A stretch of DNA of 35,584 nt from Mangrovitalea sediminis. GTDB lineage: Bacteria > Pseudomonadota > Gammaproteobacteria > Pseudomonadales > Oleiphilaceae. The stretch is taken from positions 1 through 35,584 of the forward strand of contig NZ_NTLB01000009.1 in assembly GCF_002514725.1 (NCBI RefSeq). The letters are read 5' to 3'. How positions within the stretch are numbered: the stretch's first letter is position 1; each line of letters opens with the position of its first letter. The notes beneath the pieces were generated by a model. The model did no database searches, was not told the DNA's origin, and saw only the letters and a program-made list of their open reading frames with translations. Position numbers and translations under genes: made by a program. Of the stretch, positions 1-6,963 are shown in pieces.

Positions 1-69
1 GAGGTCTCTAACAAACTGTCGCGTAGCCTCGGGTTGGAGTTTGAGGGCTATGTGCCTAATCCCAGTTAA
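1..69 (+). CDS. C-terminal end of a probable GNAT-family acetyltransferase (cut by window edge)
   Basis: An open frame runs from base 1 to a TAA at 67-69 and gives only the last 22 residues, including SRSLGLEFEGYV. A hydrophobic-Leu-Gly-x-x-x-Glu-Gly pattern close to the C-terminus is typical of RimJ/RimL-like GNAT N-acetyltransferases, and such genes are common integron cargo. The stop codon lies inside the R'' end of the attC at 64-123, as expected for a cassette gene. The family call rests on a very short stretch and is tentative; the reading frame itself is well supported by its position against attC. Confidence 0.4.
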   Translation, partial: EVSNKLSRSLGLEFEGYVPNPS

Positions 70-123
70 CAAGTCGCGTCACGCGGACGCACTAAAGTGC
101 GCCGGTGCGCTCTGGCGTTAGCA
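64..123 (+). other. attC recombination site 1 (integron cassette 59-base element)
   Basis: The site starts with TTAACAAG (AAC at 68-70) and ends with TGGCGTTAG (GTT at 117-119), the usual R'' and R' ends. The interior is almost wholly self-complementary, with CGCACT/AGTGCG around a two-base loop near 88-101, and GC-rich outer arms. At about 60 bp it matches the short attC sites of Pseudomonas and Marinobacter-type integrons. IntI would cut between G117 and T118, so cassettes run left to right and the attI end of the array lies to the left of the window. Confidence 0.85.
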
Positions 124-727
124 ATCGGAGAAAGTTGGCATGAGGCTGGCCTGCATTTTTTTTATAATGATCTTAACTTCTGGTTGCTTTCCTATGTCGG
201 CGACTTATTTTAAACCTTCGGGAGACTCCGGTGCCGAAACAACTTTTGGATGCTCCGCAATACCGGACAATTTCAGATATAGAGACAAAACATCTGAGTA
301 TGTGGTTGGTGTTAATCAATACCGGATTCTATTGCATGTTGAGGCTTTAAAGTCGGATAAGGTATCTTGGGAAAAAAGTGATTTCGAAATCAATGTTGAT
401 GGAAAAATCATTAAGCTTAAGGCTGGTAAATGGACTGAAGCTTATCCCAGGGAACCATGCGGTGGGTATACAGATGCATGGGGATGTAATGTATATGAAA
501 ATTACAATCTATACATAGATAATCCTGCCTTAGAAGCGGCAAAGGTGATTGTCGTCAAACCGCCTACTCCGAGTGTAAATGGAAAGCCCATGAACATTTC
601 AACTATAAAATTCAAGCGAGTAAAAGGAGTTTTGTTTAGTCCTCTTAATTGCTAACAAGTACATTAAGTTTGTTCCGGCCCGATGGGCCTCCACCGGACG
701 GCCTAAAGGCCGCCGCTTATGCTGGCG
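118..727 (+). mobile_element. Integron gene cassette, about 610 bp, carrying one lipoprotein gene
   Basis: The segment between the predicted IntI cut points of the two attC sites (after G117 and after G727) is one complete cassette. It contains one gene in the expected orientation, starting 22 bases after the cut and ending inside the R'' end of its own attC. There is no obvious promoter inside, so expression would depend on read-through from the left. The cassette is clearly richer in A+T than the DNA to its right, a usual sign of recent acquisition. Confidence 0.8.
140..655 (+). CDS. Cassette-encoded small lipoprotein of unknown function
   Basis: The 171-residue product opens with a short hydrophobic signal sequence ending in LTSGC, a lipobox-like motif with Cys16 as the predicted lipidated residue. 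The mature part is hydrophilic, with five further cysteines (near residues 38, 107, 115 and the C-terminus, among others) that suggest disulphides and an envelope location. I do not recognise a family. The start is ATG at 140, preceded by GGAGA about ten bases upstream. The stop at 653-655 overlaps the R'' end of the attC at 650-733, as is typical for cassette genes. Base composition is markedly AT-rich, unlike the rest of the window, which fits horizontal acquisition. That it is a real gene is well supported by cassette geometry; what it does is unknown. Confidence 0.75.
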   Translation: MRLACIFFIMILTSGCFPMSATYFKPSGDSGAETTFGCSAIPDNFRYRDKTSEYVVGVNQYRILLHVEALKSDKVSWEKSDFEINVDGKIIKLKAGKWTEAYPREPCGGYTDAWGCNVYENYNLYIDNPALEAAKVIVVKPPTPSVNGKPMNISTIKFKRVKGVLFSPLNC

Positions 728-733
728 TTGAGC
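650..733 (+). other. attC recombination site 2
   Basis: The left end is TGCTAACAAG (650-659) and the right end is GCTGGCGTTGAGC (721-733). The middle holds strong palindromes, GGCCCGATGGGCC (677-689) and GGCGGC-type arms around GGCCTAAAGGCC. At about 84 bp it is longer than the site at 64-123 but has the same TAACAAG...GGCGTT frame. It terminates the lipoprotein cassette. No further attC was found to its right, so it may be the last site of the array. Confidence 0.82.
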
Positions 734-796
734 CTGTAGAAACACTCCCCGCGCCGATCTGATAGGATGTGATTTTCCCAACAAGGACCCGTTGGC

Positions 797-952
797 ATGC
801 CCCGCTTCAAGCCTTACAACTATGACCAGCATTCCATGGTGGTCATCAACTTTCAGGAACAGCTTCAGCCCGGCACCTTCGAACATGCGATTCATTACCT
901 GATCGAGCACAAGCTGGATCTGTCCGTGTTTTATCCGAAGTACCAGAACTGA
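797..952 (+). pseudogene. N-terminal remnant of an IS1182-like transposase
   Basis: An open frame of 51 codons begins MPRFKPYNYDQHSMVV and continues with the QLQPGTFEHAIHYLIEHKLD segment, which closely matches the N-terminus of IS1182-family transposases (about 450-500 residues when complete). It stops with TGA at 950-952, just where the intact proteins continue with the ND-x-G-x-x-AYDP region; the following bases encode nothing similar in any frame I checked. The DDE catalytic core is therefore missing. The fragment begins 64 bases after attC site 2 and appears to mark the scar where an insertion sequence was deleted at the end of the cassette array. Family assignment is from remembered sequences. 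Confidence 0.75.
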
Positions 953-1001
953 CCCTAACCCCGTTTTAGTACCGCTCTTTATCAGAAAAATCCGACTTCA
1001 A

Positions 1002-1030
1002 ATGCCGTTTGTTTCCATGCAGAACGGCAT
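1002..1030. promoter_or_regulatory. Inverted repeat upstream of the quinone oxidoreductase
   Basis: ATGCCGTT (1002-1009) and AACGGCAT (1023-1030) form a perfect 8-bp inverted repeat with a 13-base spacer, about 75 bases before the start of the gene at 1106. It is not followed by a T-run, so an operator is more likely than a terminator. The rest of 953-1105 shows no gene. Confidence 0.3.
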
Positions 1031-1105
1031 GCTTTCGACCAAAGTCTTTCTCCCTGCGGGACAAGCGGTGATAGGATTCGGCGAAAGAATCAGGAGGGAC
1101 CCGTT

Positions 1106-2128
1106 ATGCCGAATCGCCGTTTAATCGTGCCCCATGCTGGCGGTGCTGATGTGCTCAGAGTCGAAACGGCTGCGGAAACCATGCCGGAATCCGGACAGGT
1201 GATCGTGGATGTCCGTGCGGCGGGGCTGAATTTCGCGGATGTGTTGGCGCGTCAGGGTTTGTATCCGGATGCACCTGAATTTCCCGCCTGTCTGGGCTAT
1301 GAGTTTTCCGGCGTCGTCAGCCGCGTCGGGAAGGGGGTGGATGCGTCCTGGCATGGCCGTGAAGTCCTCGGTCTTAGTCGCTTCAATGCCCAGGCCGAGC
1401 AGGTATGTGTGCCGCTGGAGCATGTTTTTCCCAAGCCGGGAAGTATGAGTTTTGAAACGGCTGCCGCTTTACCCGTCAACTACCTCACGGCCTGGCAACT
1501 GCTCGTCATCATGGGGGCTTTGCAACCGGAAGATACGGTGTTGATCCACAACGTCGGCGGCGGAGTCGGTCTGGCGGCGCTGGATGTGGCGAAGCATATC
1601 GGGGCCCGCACCTTGGGCACGGCAAGTCCGGGTAAACACGACTTTCTGCGGGAGCGGGGGCTGGATCACCCCATCGATTATCGCCAGGGAGACTGGGAAG
1701 AGGAGGTCGCCAAGCTGACTCAGCGCAAAGGCGTGGAACTGATCATCGACCCCATTGGGGGCTCCCATCTCAAACGCAGCTATCGGGCCTTAAGATCCAC
1801 CGGGCGCCTGGGTATGTTTGGTGTGTCGGCCGCCTCGGAGTCGGGTTTGATGGGTAAGTTCCGCCTGGCCGGCGTAGCGCTGGGCATGCCGATATTTCAC
1901 CCGGTTGGGCTGATGAACGGAAACAAGGGTGTGTTCGGGGTTAACCTGGGGCACCTTTGGGATGAGGTTGAGAAACTCCAGTGTTGGCTGCAGAAGCTGC
2001 TGGAAGGATACGCGGACGGTTGGGTGCGTCCTCATGTGGATGCCGTTTTTTCGTTCGATGAGGCCGCCGATGCCCATCGCCATCTGGAAGAGCGCAAGAA
2101 CATCGGCAAAGTGGTGCTGGTGCCCTGA
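1106..2128 (+). CDS. Zinc-independent quinone oxidoreductase, VAT1-like (MDR superfamily)
   Basis: The 340-residue protein is a medium-chain dehydrogenase/reductase that should use NADPH to reduce quinones or enones in the cytoplasm. An N-terminal GroES-like domain spans about residues 28-110 (AAGLNFADVLARQGLYP, then GYEFSGVV). A Rossmann domain follows, with the nucleotide-binding segment HNVGGGVGLAALD at 148-160. The zinc ligands of alcohol dehydrogenases are absent, which points to the quinone reductase branch. The overall pattern resembles VAT-1 homologues. AGGAGGG seven bases before the ATG gives a strong ribosome binding site and fixes the start. It is transcribed alone and converges on the FlhB-like gene, with the two stops touching at 2128/2129. 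The physiological substrate cannot be read from sequence. Confidence 0.85.
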   Translation: MPNRRLIVPHAGGADVLRVETAAETMPESGQVIVDVRAAGLNFADVLARQGLYPDAPEFPACLGYEFSGVVSRVGKGVDASWHGREVLGLSRFNAQAEQVCVPLEHVFPKPGSMSFETAAALPVNYLTAWQLLVIMGALQPEDTVLIHNVGGGVGLAALDVAKHIGARTLGTASPGKHDFLRERGLDHPIDYRQGDWEEEVAKLTQRKGVELIIDPIGGSHLKRSYRALRSTGRLGMFGVSAASESGLMGKFRLAGVALGMPIFHPVGLMNGNKGVFGVNLGHLWDEVEKLQCWLQKLLEGYADGWVRPHVDAVFSFDEAADAHRHLEERKNIGKVVLVP

Positions 2129-2437
2129 TCAGCTGGGCTTAGGGCTGTCGTCAGGCGGTGCGAACCCCTCGGGAACGCGACCCTGGATGTGGAAGGCAAA
2201 CGCCAGGATCTCGGCAACGATCCGGTAGAGGGTTTCCGGGATCTCTTCGCCGAGATCCAGGCGCGCCAGAATATCCACCAGTTCCGGGTTTTCGTACAAC
2301 GGGATGCCGTGTTCGCGAGCCAGACGGATAATCTGGTCGGCGAGGGCGCCGCGGCCGGTAGCGGTGACCTCCGGCGCTCGCTGGCCATCGTATTTGAGGG
2401 CGACGGCGGTATTTTCGGTGTTTTTGTTCGTGCTCAT
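2129..2437 (-). CDS. FlhB C-terminal-domain-like protein (EscU/YscU/HrcU export switch family)
   Basis: The 102-residue protein matches the cytoplasmic C-terminal domain of the type III export switch FlhB (AVALKYDGQRAP, then IIRLAREHGIPLYE and IPETLYRIVAEILAF), without the membrane part. The autocleavage motif NPTH that precedes AVALKYD in FlhB is replaced by residues ENT, so no self-cleavage is expected. Stand-alone FlhB-C homologues are found beside FliK-like genes in several gammaproteobacteria and are thought to assist flagellar export. The ATG at 2437 overlaps the stop of the upstream FliK-like gene by four bases (ATGA), so translation is probably coupled; a longer frame upstream is ignored for that reason. 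Exact function is unproven. Confidence 0.8.
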   Translation of the reverse strand: MSTNKNTENTAVALKYDGQRAPEVTATGRGALADQIIRLAREHGIPLYENPELVDILARLDLGEEIPETLYRIVAEILAFAFHIQGRVPEGFAPPDDSPKPS

Positions 2438-3855
2438 GCCTTGATATCCACCAGTCGCTGCGCAAGCTGTGTTTTGGCTTGCCGGGGTTGGCCCCGGTGA
2501 CATTCGATTTGGGCAACGTCCAGGCCCAGTTCGGTAAAGCGTTGCCGTAGGCCGTCCGATTCACGCCGGATGACGTGAACTGCATGATCTTTCTCTGCCC
2601 AGATATGGGCGTCCAGCCGGCGCTGCCGTAGCGCGATTTCAAAATAGACCGGTCCCAGGCCATCCAGGTCCAGTGCCAGATTCAGATGCCACTGCACCAT
2701 TCGCCGGGTGGGTTTGTCCTTTTGTCCCTCTTCCCGCTCCCGTCGTTCCAGCCGTAGCTGGGCGGTGCGCGGATCTGTCGGCGCGGCGAGCCAGGGGACT
2801 TCGATCAACCAGGTTTGCTGGGCCGGGGAATCCGGTGTGCTCTGCATGTTCAGGTTCTGGGTGTGCAGTTGAGTTACCGCAATACGGTTGAGCATGCCTG
2901 CAACCAGTTTAAGCAGGGCGCCGGTGTCGAGCTGTTGCTTCTGGTCGGTGTTACTGGCGGCTTGTGGTAGTGGCGTCAGCATCAGTGGGAAACGCAGTGG
3001 CGCCTGGACAAGGTCATCGCTGACGGAGGCCTGAGCGAGGCCGGCCTGTCCTGCGGCGGGTTTTTGGCCCCCGGCATTGGCTATGTCGACCAACCGGTTC
3101 ATGACGTCTGTCAGCAGCAACTTGAAGTCGGCGGGCAAGGGCGCACCCTGGCCCTGCGTCAATGCAGCGGCCAGTCTGGCTTCGCTGAAGAGTCCGCTGT
3201 TGCGTAGCAGTTGCTTGACCTGTGCAGCGGCATCAGGCTGGCTCGCCAACTGGCTGAGTTTCGTCTGTGTCGGCAGCTGTTCGACAAGTTTTTGCAGGGC
3301 GGCGGTCAGGGGAGATGCTGCTTTGGTTGGCGCGACTGAAGCCTTGTCTGCCATTGCGGCCGTCGGCGCCAGCGTGGCTTTGGTCTCCGTATCGGATGTC
3401 AACGAGGCCAGTGTCTGAAGCAGTTGCCGCAGTCCGCTGTCCAGGCGTTGCTGAAAGGGCAGGCGTTGAGCCAGGGCCTGGGCCAGGCGGTCGGCGCCGG
3501 AGGTGGACTGCCCATCCGGGGTGATCAGCTCCATCAGGCGTAGCTGGTTGCCGGTGCGCTCGACCTTGACCCATTGTCCCGGTTGCAGGCTGACATCGGA
3601 TTCCACGGGAACCGACTGACCCTGCAGGGCCAGCAGGATACGCGACCCGGTGCTGCCGCCGTCGGCCGATGCCAGTGTCTGGAGCACTTGGGCCACCGCA
3701 GTTTGTCCCGGTTGCAGCTTACTGCTGTCGAGCAGTGCAACAGCAGTTTTCGCGGGTTGCTGCTGACCGCTTTCGGGTGAGGCTTCGACGGTTTGAGCCG
3801 GTGTCCGGGAGGTTTCCTGCGGCGGCGTCGAAGCTGGGGGTGGCGTGACTTTCAT
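2434..3855 (-). CDS. FliK-like flagellar hook-length control protein
   Basis: The 473-residue product has a long Ala/Gln/Pro/Thr-rich, low-complexity N-terminal two thirds and a compact C-terminal domain resembling the Flg_hook domain of FliK (from about residue 370: RMVQWHLNLALDLDGLGPVY, then a helix-rich end with LRQRFTELGLDV). FliK measures hook length and flips FlhB specificity, so its pairing with an FlhB-C-like gene is meaningful. I chose the ATG at 3855: it has AGGA nine bases upstream, and the promoter at 3883-3913 would start transcription near 3876. An ATG at 3873 would add six residues but leave almost no leader. This may be a second FliK paralogue rather than the main one, because no other flagellar gene is in the window. 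Confidence 0.72.
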   Translation of the reverse strand: MKVTPPPASTPPQETSRTPAQTVEASPESGQQQPAKTAVALLDSSKLQPGQTAVAQVLQTLASADGGSTGSRILLALQGQSVPVESDVSLQPGQWVKVERTGNQLRLMELITPDGQSTSGADRLAQALAQRLPFQQRLDSGLRQLLQTLASLTSDTETKATLAPTAAMADKASVAPTKAASPLTAALQKLVEQLPTQTKLSQLASQPDAAAQVKQLLRNSGLFSEARLAAALTQGQGAPLPADFKLLLTDVMNRLVDIANAGGQKPAAGQAGLAQASVSDDLVQAPLRFPLMLTPLPQAASNTDQKQQLDTGALLKLVAGMLNRIAVTQLHTQNLNMQSTPDSPAQQTWLIEVPWLAAPTDPRTAQLRLERREREEGQKDKPTRRMVQWHLNLALDLDGLGPVYFEIALRQRRLDAHIWAEKDHAVHVIRRESDGLRQRFTELGLDVAQIECHRGQPRQAKTQLAQRLVDIKA

Positions 3856-3882
3856 CAAGAGTAATCCTGGCATGCATCCTAT

Positions 3883-3913
3883 ATAATAGGCGTCCCTGCT
3901 GGTCCTCTGTCAA
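3883..3913 (-). promoter_or_regulatory. Candidate sigma70 promoter for the FliK-like/FlhB-like operon
   Basis: On the minus strand there is a perfect TTGACA (3913-3908) followed, after a 19-base spacer, by TATTAT (3888-3883). The spacer is two bases longer than ideal. Transcription would start around 3876, giving a short leader of about 20 bases before the ATG at 3855. The same stretch lies in the divergent region between this operon and ccmA; I saw no equally good promoter for ccmA in 3914-4029. Confidence 0.45.
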
Positions 3914-4029
3914 AGCGGCCGCGTCGTGGGAATCGAGAAGGTGATATACCGGAGTTCCTGACGCGCTGTCGATGGCGATCATGGGAATAGCCGTCACGAC
4001 ACAACAATAGCAAATGCGCAGGAACGGTG

Positions 4030-4680
4030 ATGTCCAAACCTCTGCTGGAAGCGGTGGGTCTTGCCTCGGAGCGGGATGACCGGCTGCTTTTCGATAATCT
4101 CTCCTTTGCCGTTCATGCCGGTACCCTGACGCGTGTTGAAGGGTTGAATGGCAGTGGCAAAACGACGTTATTGCGCATCCTGTGCGGTCTTGCGCCTGCG
4201 CTGGACGGCGAGGTGCTTTGGCGCGGAGAGCCCATTGCGCATACTCGCGAGACTTTTCAGCGAGACCTCCTGTATATCGGGCATCGTCCCGGAGTGAAAA
4301 CCCTGCTGACGCCGATCGAGAATGCACGCAGTTACCTGCAGCCGCGCCGCGCCGTGAATGATGACGCCATTATGGATGCGTTGGCCAAGGTCGGGCTGGA
4401 AGGCTTCGAGGATGTGCCCTGCCATAGTCTGTCGGCCGGCCAGCAACGACGGGTGGCCCTTGCACGCCTGTATCTTTCCGATGAACGACTCTGGATTCTG
4501 GACGAGGCCTTTACCGCGCTGGATCGCCGCGGCGTGCAGGCACTCGAAAAGCTGTTGCTGCGTCGCGCCGAGGCGGGGGGCGCCGTGGTATTGACGACTC
4601 ACCACGATATTGTGCTGCCGGGATTGCAGCGCGTTATTTTGGGCGAGGCGGTTGGCGACGCGCAGGGAGATGCGGCATGA
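4030..4680 (+). CDS. ccmA: Haem exporter ATP-binding protein CcmA
   Basis: CcmA is the ATPase of the CcmABCD complex, which drives release of holo-CcmE in System I cytochrome c maturation. The 216-residue protein has all ABC signatures: Walker A GLNGSGKT at 38-45, signature LSAGQQR at 134-140, Walker B LWILDE at 154-159 and the H-loop histidine near 191. Length matches the family (about 205-220). The ATG at 4030 is preceded by AGGAA at a five-base spacing; the GTG one codon earlier is too close to that site. It is the first gene of a nine-gene ccm operon, and its stop overlaps the ccmB start by four bases. Confidence 0.96.
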   Translation: MSKPLLEAVGLASERDDRLLFDNLSFAVHAGTLTRVEGLNGSGKTTLLRILCGLAPALDGEVLWRGEPIAHTRETFQRDLLYIGHRPGVKTLLTPIENARSYLQPRRAVNDDAIMDALAKVGLEGFEDVPCHSLSAGQQRRVALARLYLSDERLWILDEAFTALDRRGVQALEKLLLRRAEAGGAVVLTTHHDIVLPGLQRVILGEAVGDAQGDAA

Positions 4681-5414
4681 CGGCACGGATGACGGACCAG
4701 TCGTCTCAGGACCTGACTTCGACATCGCCCACAACGGGGTTACTGTCGGCCTTTCTCGTGACCGTGAAACGGGATCTCCTGCTGGCCTTCCGCAGGCGTC
4801 AGGATCTGCTCAACCCGCCACTGTTTTTTGTTATCGTCGTCACGCTGTTTCCGCTGGGTGTCAGTCCCGACCCGGTCTTCCTGGCCAAGGCGGCGCCGGG
4901 CGTCGTCTGGGTCGCGGCACTGTTGGCCACGCTTCTGTCGCTCGATCACCTGTTTCGTCACGATCAGGACGACGGTACCCTGGAACAGTTCATTCTGCTG
5001 CCACAACCCTTGGCATGGCTGGTTCTGGCGCGTATTCTCGCCCATTGGCTGGTGAGCGGCTTGCCGTTGATTCTGCTATCGCCGTTGCTGGGAACCATGT
5101 TGCACCTGGGGGGGAACCTTACCGGTGTGTTGTGTCTAACACTGCTGTTAGGCACGCCTGTTCTGAGCTTGATTGGTGCTATAGGTGCCGCTTTAACGGT
5201 GGGTTTGCGCGGTGGAGGGGTGTTGTTGTCCCTGCTGGTGCTTCCGCTATATATTCCGGTGTTGATCTTCGGTACCGGCACGGTCATGGCAGCGTCTGAT
5301 GCGCTGCCGGTCGACGGCTATTTCGCCATACTCGGTGCGCTGCTGGCGCTGGCGATAACGTTGTCGCCGCTGGCCGCAGCCGCTGCCCTGCGCATCAGCG
5401 TGTCTAATGGTTGA
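4677..5414 (+). CDS. ccmB: Haem exporter permease CcmB
   Basis: CcmB is the membrane partner of the CcmA ATPase in the cytoplasmic membrane. The 245-residue protein has about six hydrophobic segments and the family hallmarks TVKRDLLLAFRRRQDLLNP near the N-terminus and SLDHLFRHDQDDGTLEQ near residues 85-105. The N-terminus is some twenty residues longer than in E. coli and is Ser/Thr-rich; an internal start at the second Met is possible, but the ATGA overlap with ccmA favours 4677. It is followed by ccmC. Confidence 0.95.
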   Translation: MTARMTDQSSQDLTSTSPTTGLLSAFLVTVKRDLLLAFRRRQDLLNPPLFFVIVVTLFPLGVSPDPVFLAKAAPGVVWVAALLATLLSLDHLFRHDQDDGTLEQFILLPQPLAWLVLARILAHWLVSGLPLILLSPLLGTMLHLGGNLTGVLCLTLLLGTPVLSLIGAIGAALTVGLRGGGVLLSLLVLPLYIPVLIFGTGTVMAASDALPVDGYFAILGALLALAITLSPLAAAAALRISVSNG

Positions 5415-5430
5415 TAAGGGGAGTTCCCGC

Positions 5431-6180
5431 ATGTGGGCATTCTTTCACAAGCTCGGATCACCCAAGTGGTTCTTCGATATCGCTGGCCGCTGTATTCCCT
5501 GGTTTGCGGGCAGCAGCATTGCGCTGCTCGTGTTGGGGATGGTGTGGGGGCTACTTTTCGCTCCGCCGGATTACCAGCAGGGCGATAGCTATCGGATAAT
5601 CTTTATCCATGTACCCTCATCCGCGCTGGCGATGTCCTGCTATGTGATGATGGCGGTGGCCGGTGCCATCCATCTGGTCTGGCGGATGAAGCTGGCAGAC
5701 GTCTTCGCCAAAGCGGCGGCGCCCGTGGGGGCTGCTCTGACCTTCCTGGGGCTTTTCACCGGTTCGGTTTGGGGCAAGCCGACCTGGGGGACCTGGTGGG
5801 TGTGGGATGCCCGGCTGACATCGATGCTGATCCTGCTGTTCCTCTACCTGGGCATCATTGCGTTGCGCGCCGCGATAGAAGATCCCCAGACCAGTGCCCG
5901 GGCCGTGTCCGTGCTGACGCTGGTCGGTGTCGTCAATATCCCGATCATCAAGTATTCGGTGAACTGGTGGAATACCTTGCATCAGACCGCCACCTTTACG
6001 CTGACCAATAAGCCGACGATGCCCCCCTCCATGTATCTGCCGTTGCTGGTCATGCTACTGGCGTTCTATCTGTTTTTTGCCTGGATCGTCTGTGTCCGAA
6101 TGCAGAATGAAATATTGGAGCGGGAAAAGCGTACCCGCTGGGTGCGTGAACTGGTGACGCCGGCGACGGCGCGCCGCTAG
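5431..6180 (+). CDS. ccmC: Haem-handling membrane protein CcmC
   Basis: CcmC presents haem to the chaperone CcmE on the periplasmic side. The 249-residue product carries the haem-binding tryptophan motif TWGTWWVWDARLT (118-130) and the two axial-ligand histidines at H60 and H184, the same numbers as in E. coli CcmC. Six transmembrane segments are visible. I chose the ATG at 5431 because AAGGGGAG lies seven bases upstream and the protein then begins MW like E. coli CcmC; an upstream ATG at 5407 overlapping ccmB would add eight residues. It is the third gene of the ccm operon. Confidence 0.95.
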   Translation: MWAFFHKLGSPKWFFDIAGRCIPWFAGSSIALLVLGMVWGLLFAPPDYQQGDSYRIIFIHVPSSALAMSCYVMMAVAGAIHLVWRMKLADVFAKAAAPVGAALTFLGLFTGSVWGKPTWGTWWVWDARLTSMLILLFLYLGIIALRAAIEDPQTSARAVSVLTLVGVVNIPIIKYSVNWWNTLHQTATFTLTNKPTMPPSMYLPLLVMLLAFYLFFAWIVCVRMQNEILEREKRTRWVRELVTPATARR

Positions 6181-6192
6181 AGAGGTTGTCGG

Positions 6193-6426
6193 ATGCAGTT
6201 TCATTCCTTTGCAGCATTCATCGCCATGGGCGGGCACGGTTTTTATGTCTGGCTTGCCTATGGGGTTTTCCTGTTGGTCATAACCACGTTGGTGGTTGAC
6301 AGTCATTGGCGTCGTCGTCGTATCCTGGCTCGCCAGGCACGGCAGATGCGCCGTGAGCAGGTGGCGAAGCCGGGTGGCCGCGTTGTGAAGGGGCAGTCGT
6401 TTCAGGAGGCGGGAGAGTCGTCATGA
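6193..6426 (+). CDS. ccmD: Haem exporter small subunit CcmD
   Basis: CcmD is a small membrane protein that holds CcmE to the CcmABC complex. The 77-residue product has the typical arrangement: a short Gly/His-containing start ([16 protein letters not shown]), a single membrane span, and a basic cytoplasmic tail ([16 protein letters not shown]). It is slightly longer than E. coli CcmD (69 residues). AGAGG lies upstream of the ATG. The stop overlaps the ccmE start by four bases. Confidence 0.92.
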   Translation: MQFHSFAAFIAMGGHGFYVWLAYGVFLLVITTLVVDSHWRRRRILARQARQMRREQVAKPGGRVVKGQSFQEAGESS

Positions 6427-6890
6427 AGCCGGTAAGACGTAAGCGTCTGATATTGATTGTGGCGCTGGTTGCGGGCTTTGGTGTCGCTATCGGCCTGGTG
6501 CTCTACGCCCTCAAACAGAATATCAACCTGTTCTATAGCCCGACCCAGATCGTTGCCGGCCAGGTACCCAAGGGAGCGCATATTCGCGCCGGGGGGATGG
6601 TGGTCAAGGGCAGTGTCAAACGGGATCCGAAAAGTCTCAAGGTCGAATTTGCCATCACCGACTATAAGGCGACGGTCCCGGTGGTTTACCGCGGCATTCT
6701 GCCCGATCTGTTTCGCGAGGGGCAGGGCATCGTGGCTCTGGGACATATGGAACCTAATGGCGTGTTCGATGCCGATCAGGTATTGGCGAAACACGATGAG
6801 AAATATATGCCGCCCGAAGTGGCCGCCGCGCTGAAAAAGGCTGGTGTTAAGCCACCGAAGCCTGAGGCTTCCACCGCGTCGGGCGGATAG
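6423..6890 (+). CDS. ccmE: Periplasmic haem chaperone CcmE
   Basis: CcmE binds haem covalently and hands it to CcmF/H. The 155-residue protein has an N-terminal basic stretch and membrane anchor (residues 8-30), then the beta-barrel OB-fold domain. The haem-binding motif [13 protein letters not shown] places the covalent ligand at H124 and the axial tyrosine at Y128, matching H130/Y134 of E. coli. The start overlaps ccmD by four bases (ATGA). The 73 bases between ccmE and ccmF hold only a small GGTGG/CCACC repeat. Confidence 0.96.
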   Translation: MKPVRRKRLILIVALVAGFGVAIGLVLYALKQNINLFYSPTQIVAGQVPKGAHIRAGGMVVKGSVKRDPKSLKVEFAITDYKATVPVVYRGILPDLFREGQGIVALGHMEPNGVFDADQVLAKHDEKYMPPEVAAALKKAGVKPPKPEASTASGG

Positions 6891-6963
6891 CGCCGAGGGG
6901 TGGTTCCCGGTATGGTGGGGCCACCGACAACGGTAACGATCATTTGCTTAACCGGAGTCCGAG

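Noticed and set aside
955-969. CTAACCCCGTTTTAG after the transposase remnant looked like a third attC with R''-type and R'-type ends.
   Set aside because: The ends are only a few bases apart, with no room for the L'' and L' parts; it is just a short imperfect palindrome.
3719-4327. A minus-strand frame spanning the fliK-like/ccmA divergent region that could suggest an extra gene before the FliK-like gene.
   Set aside because: It overlaps the start of both neighbours in other frames and shows no domain; the best promoter lies inside it.
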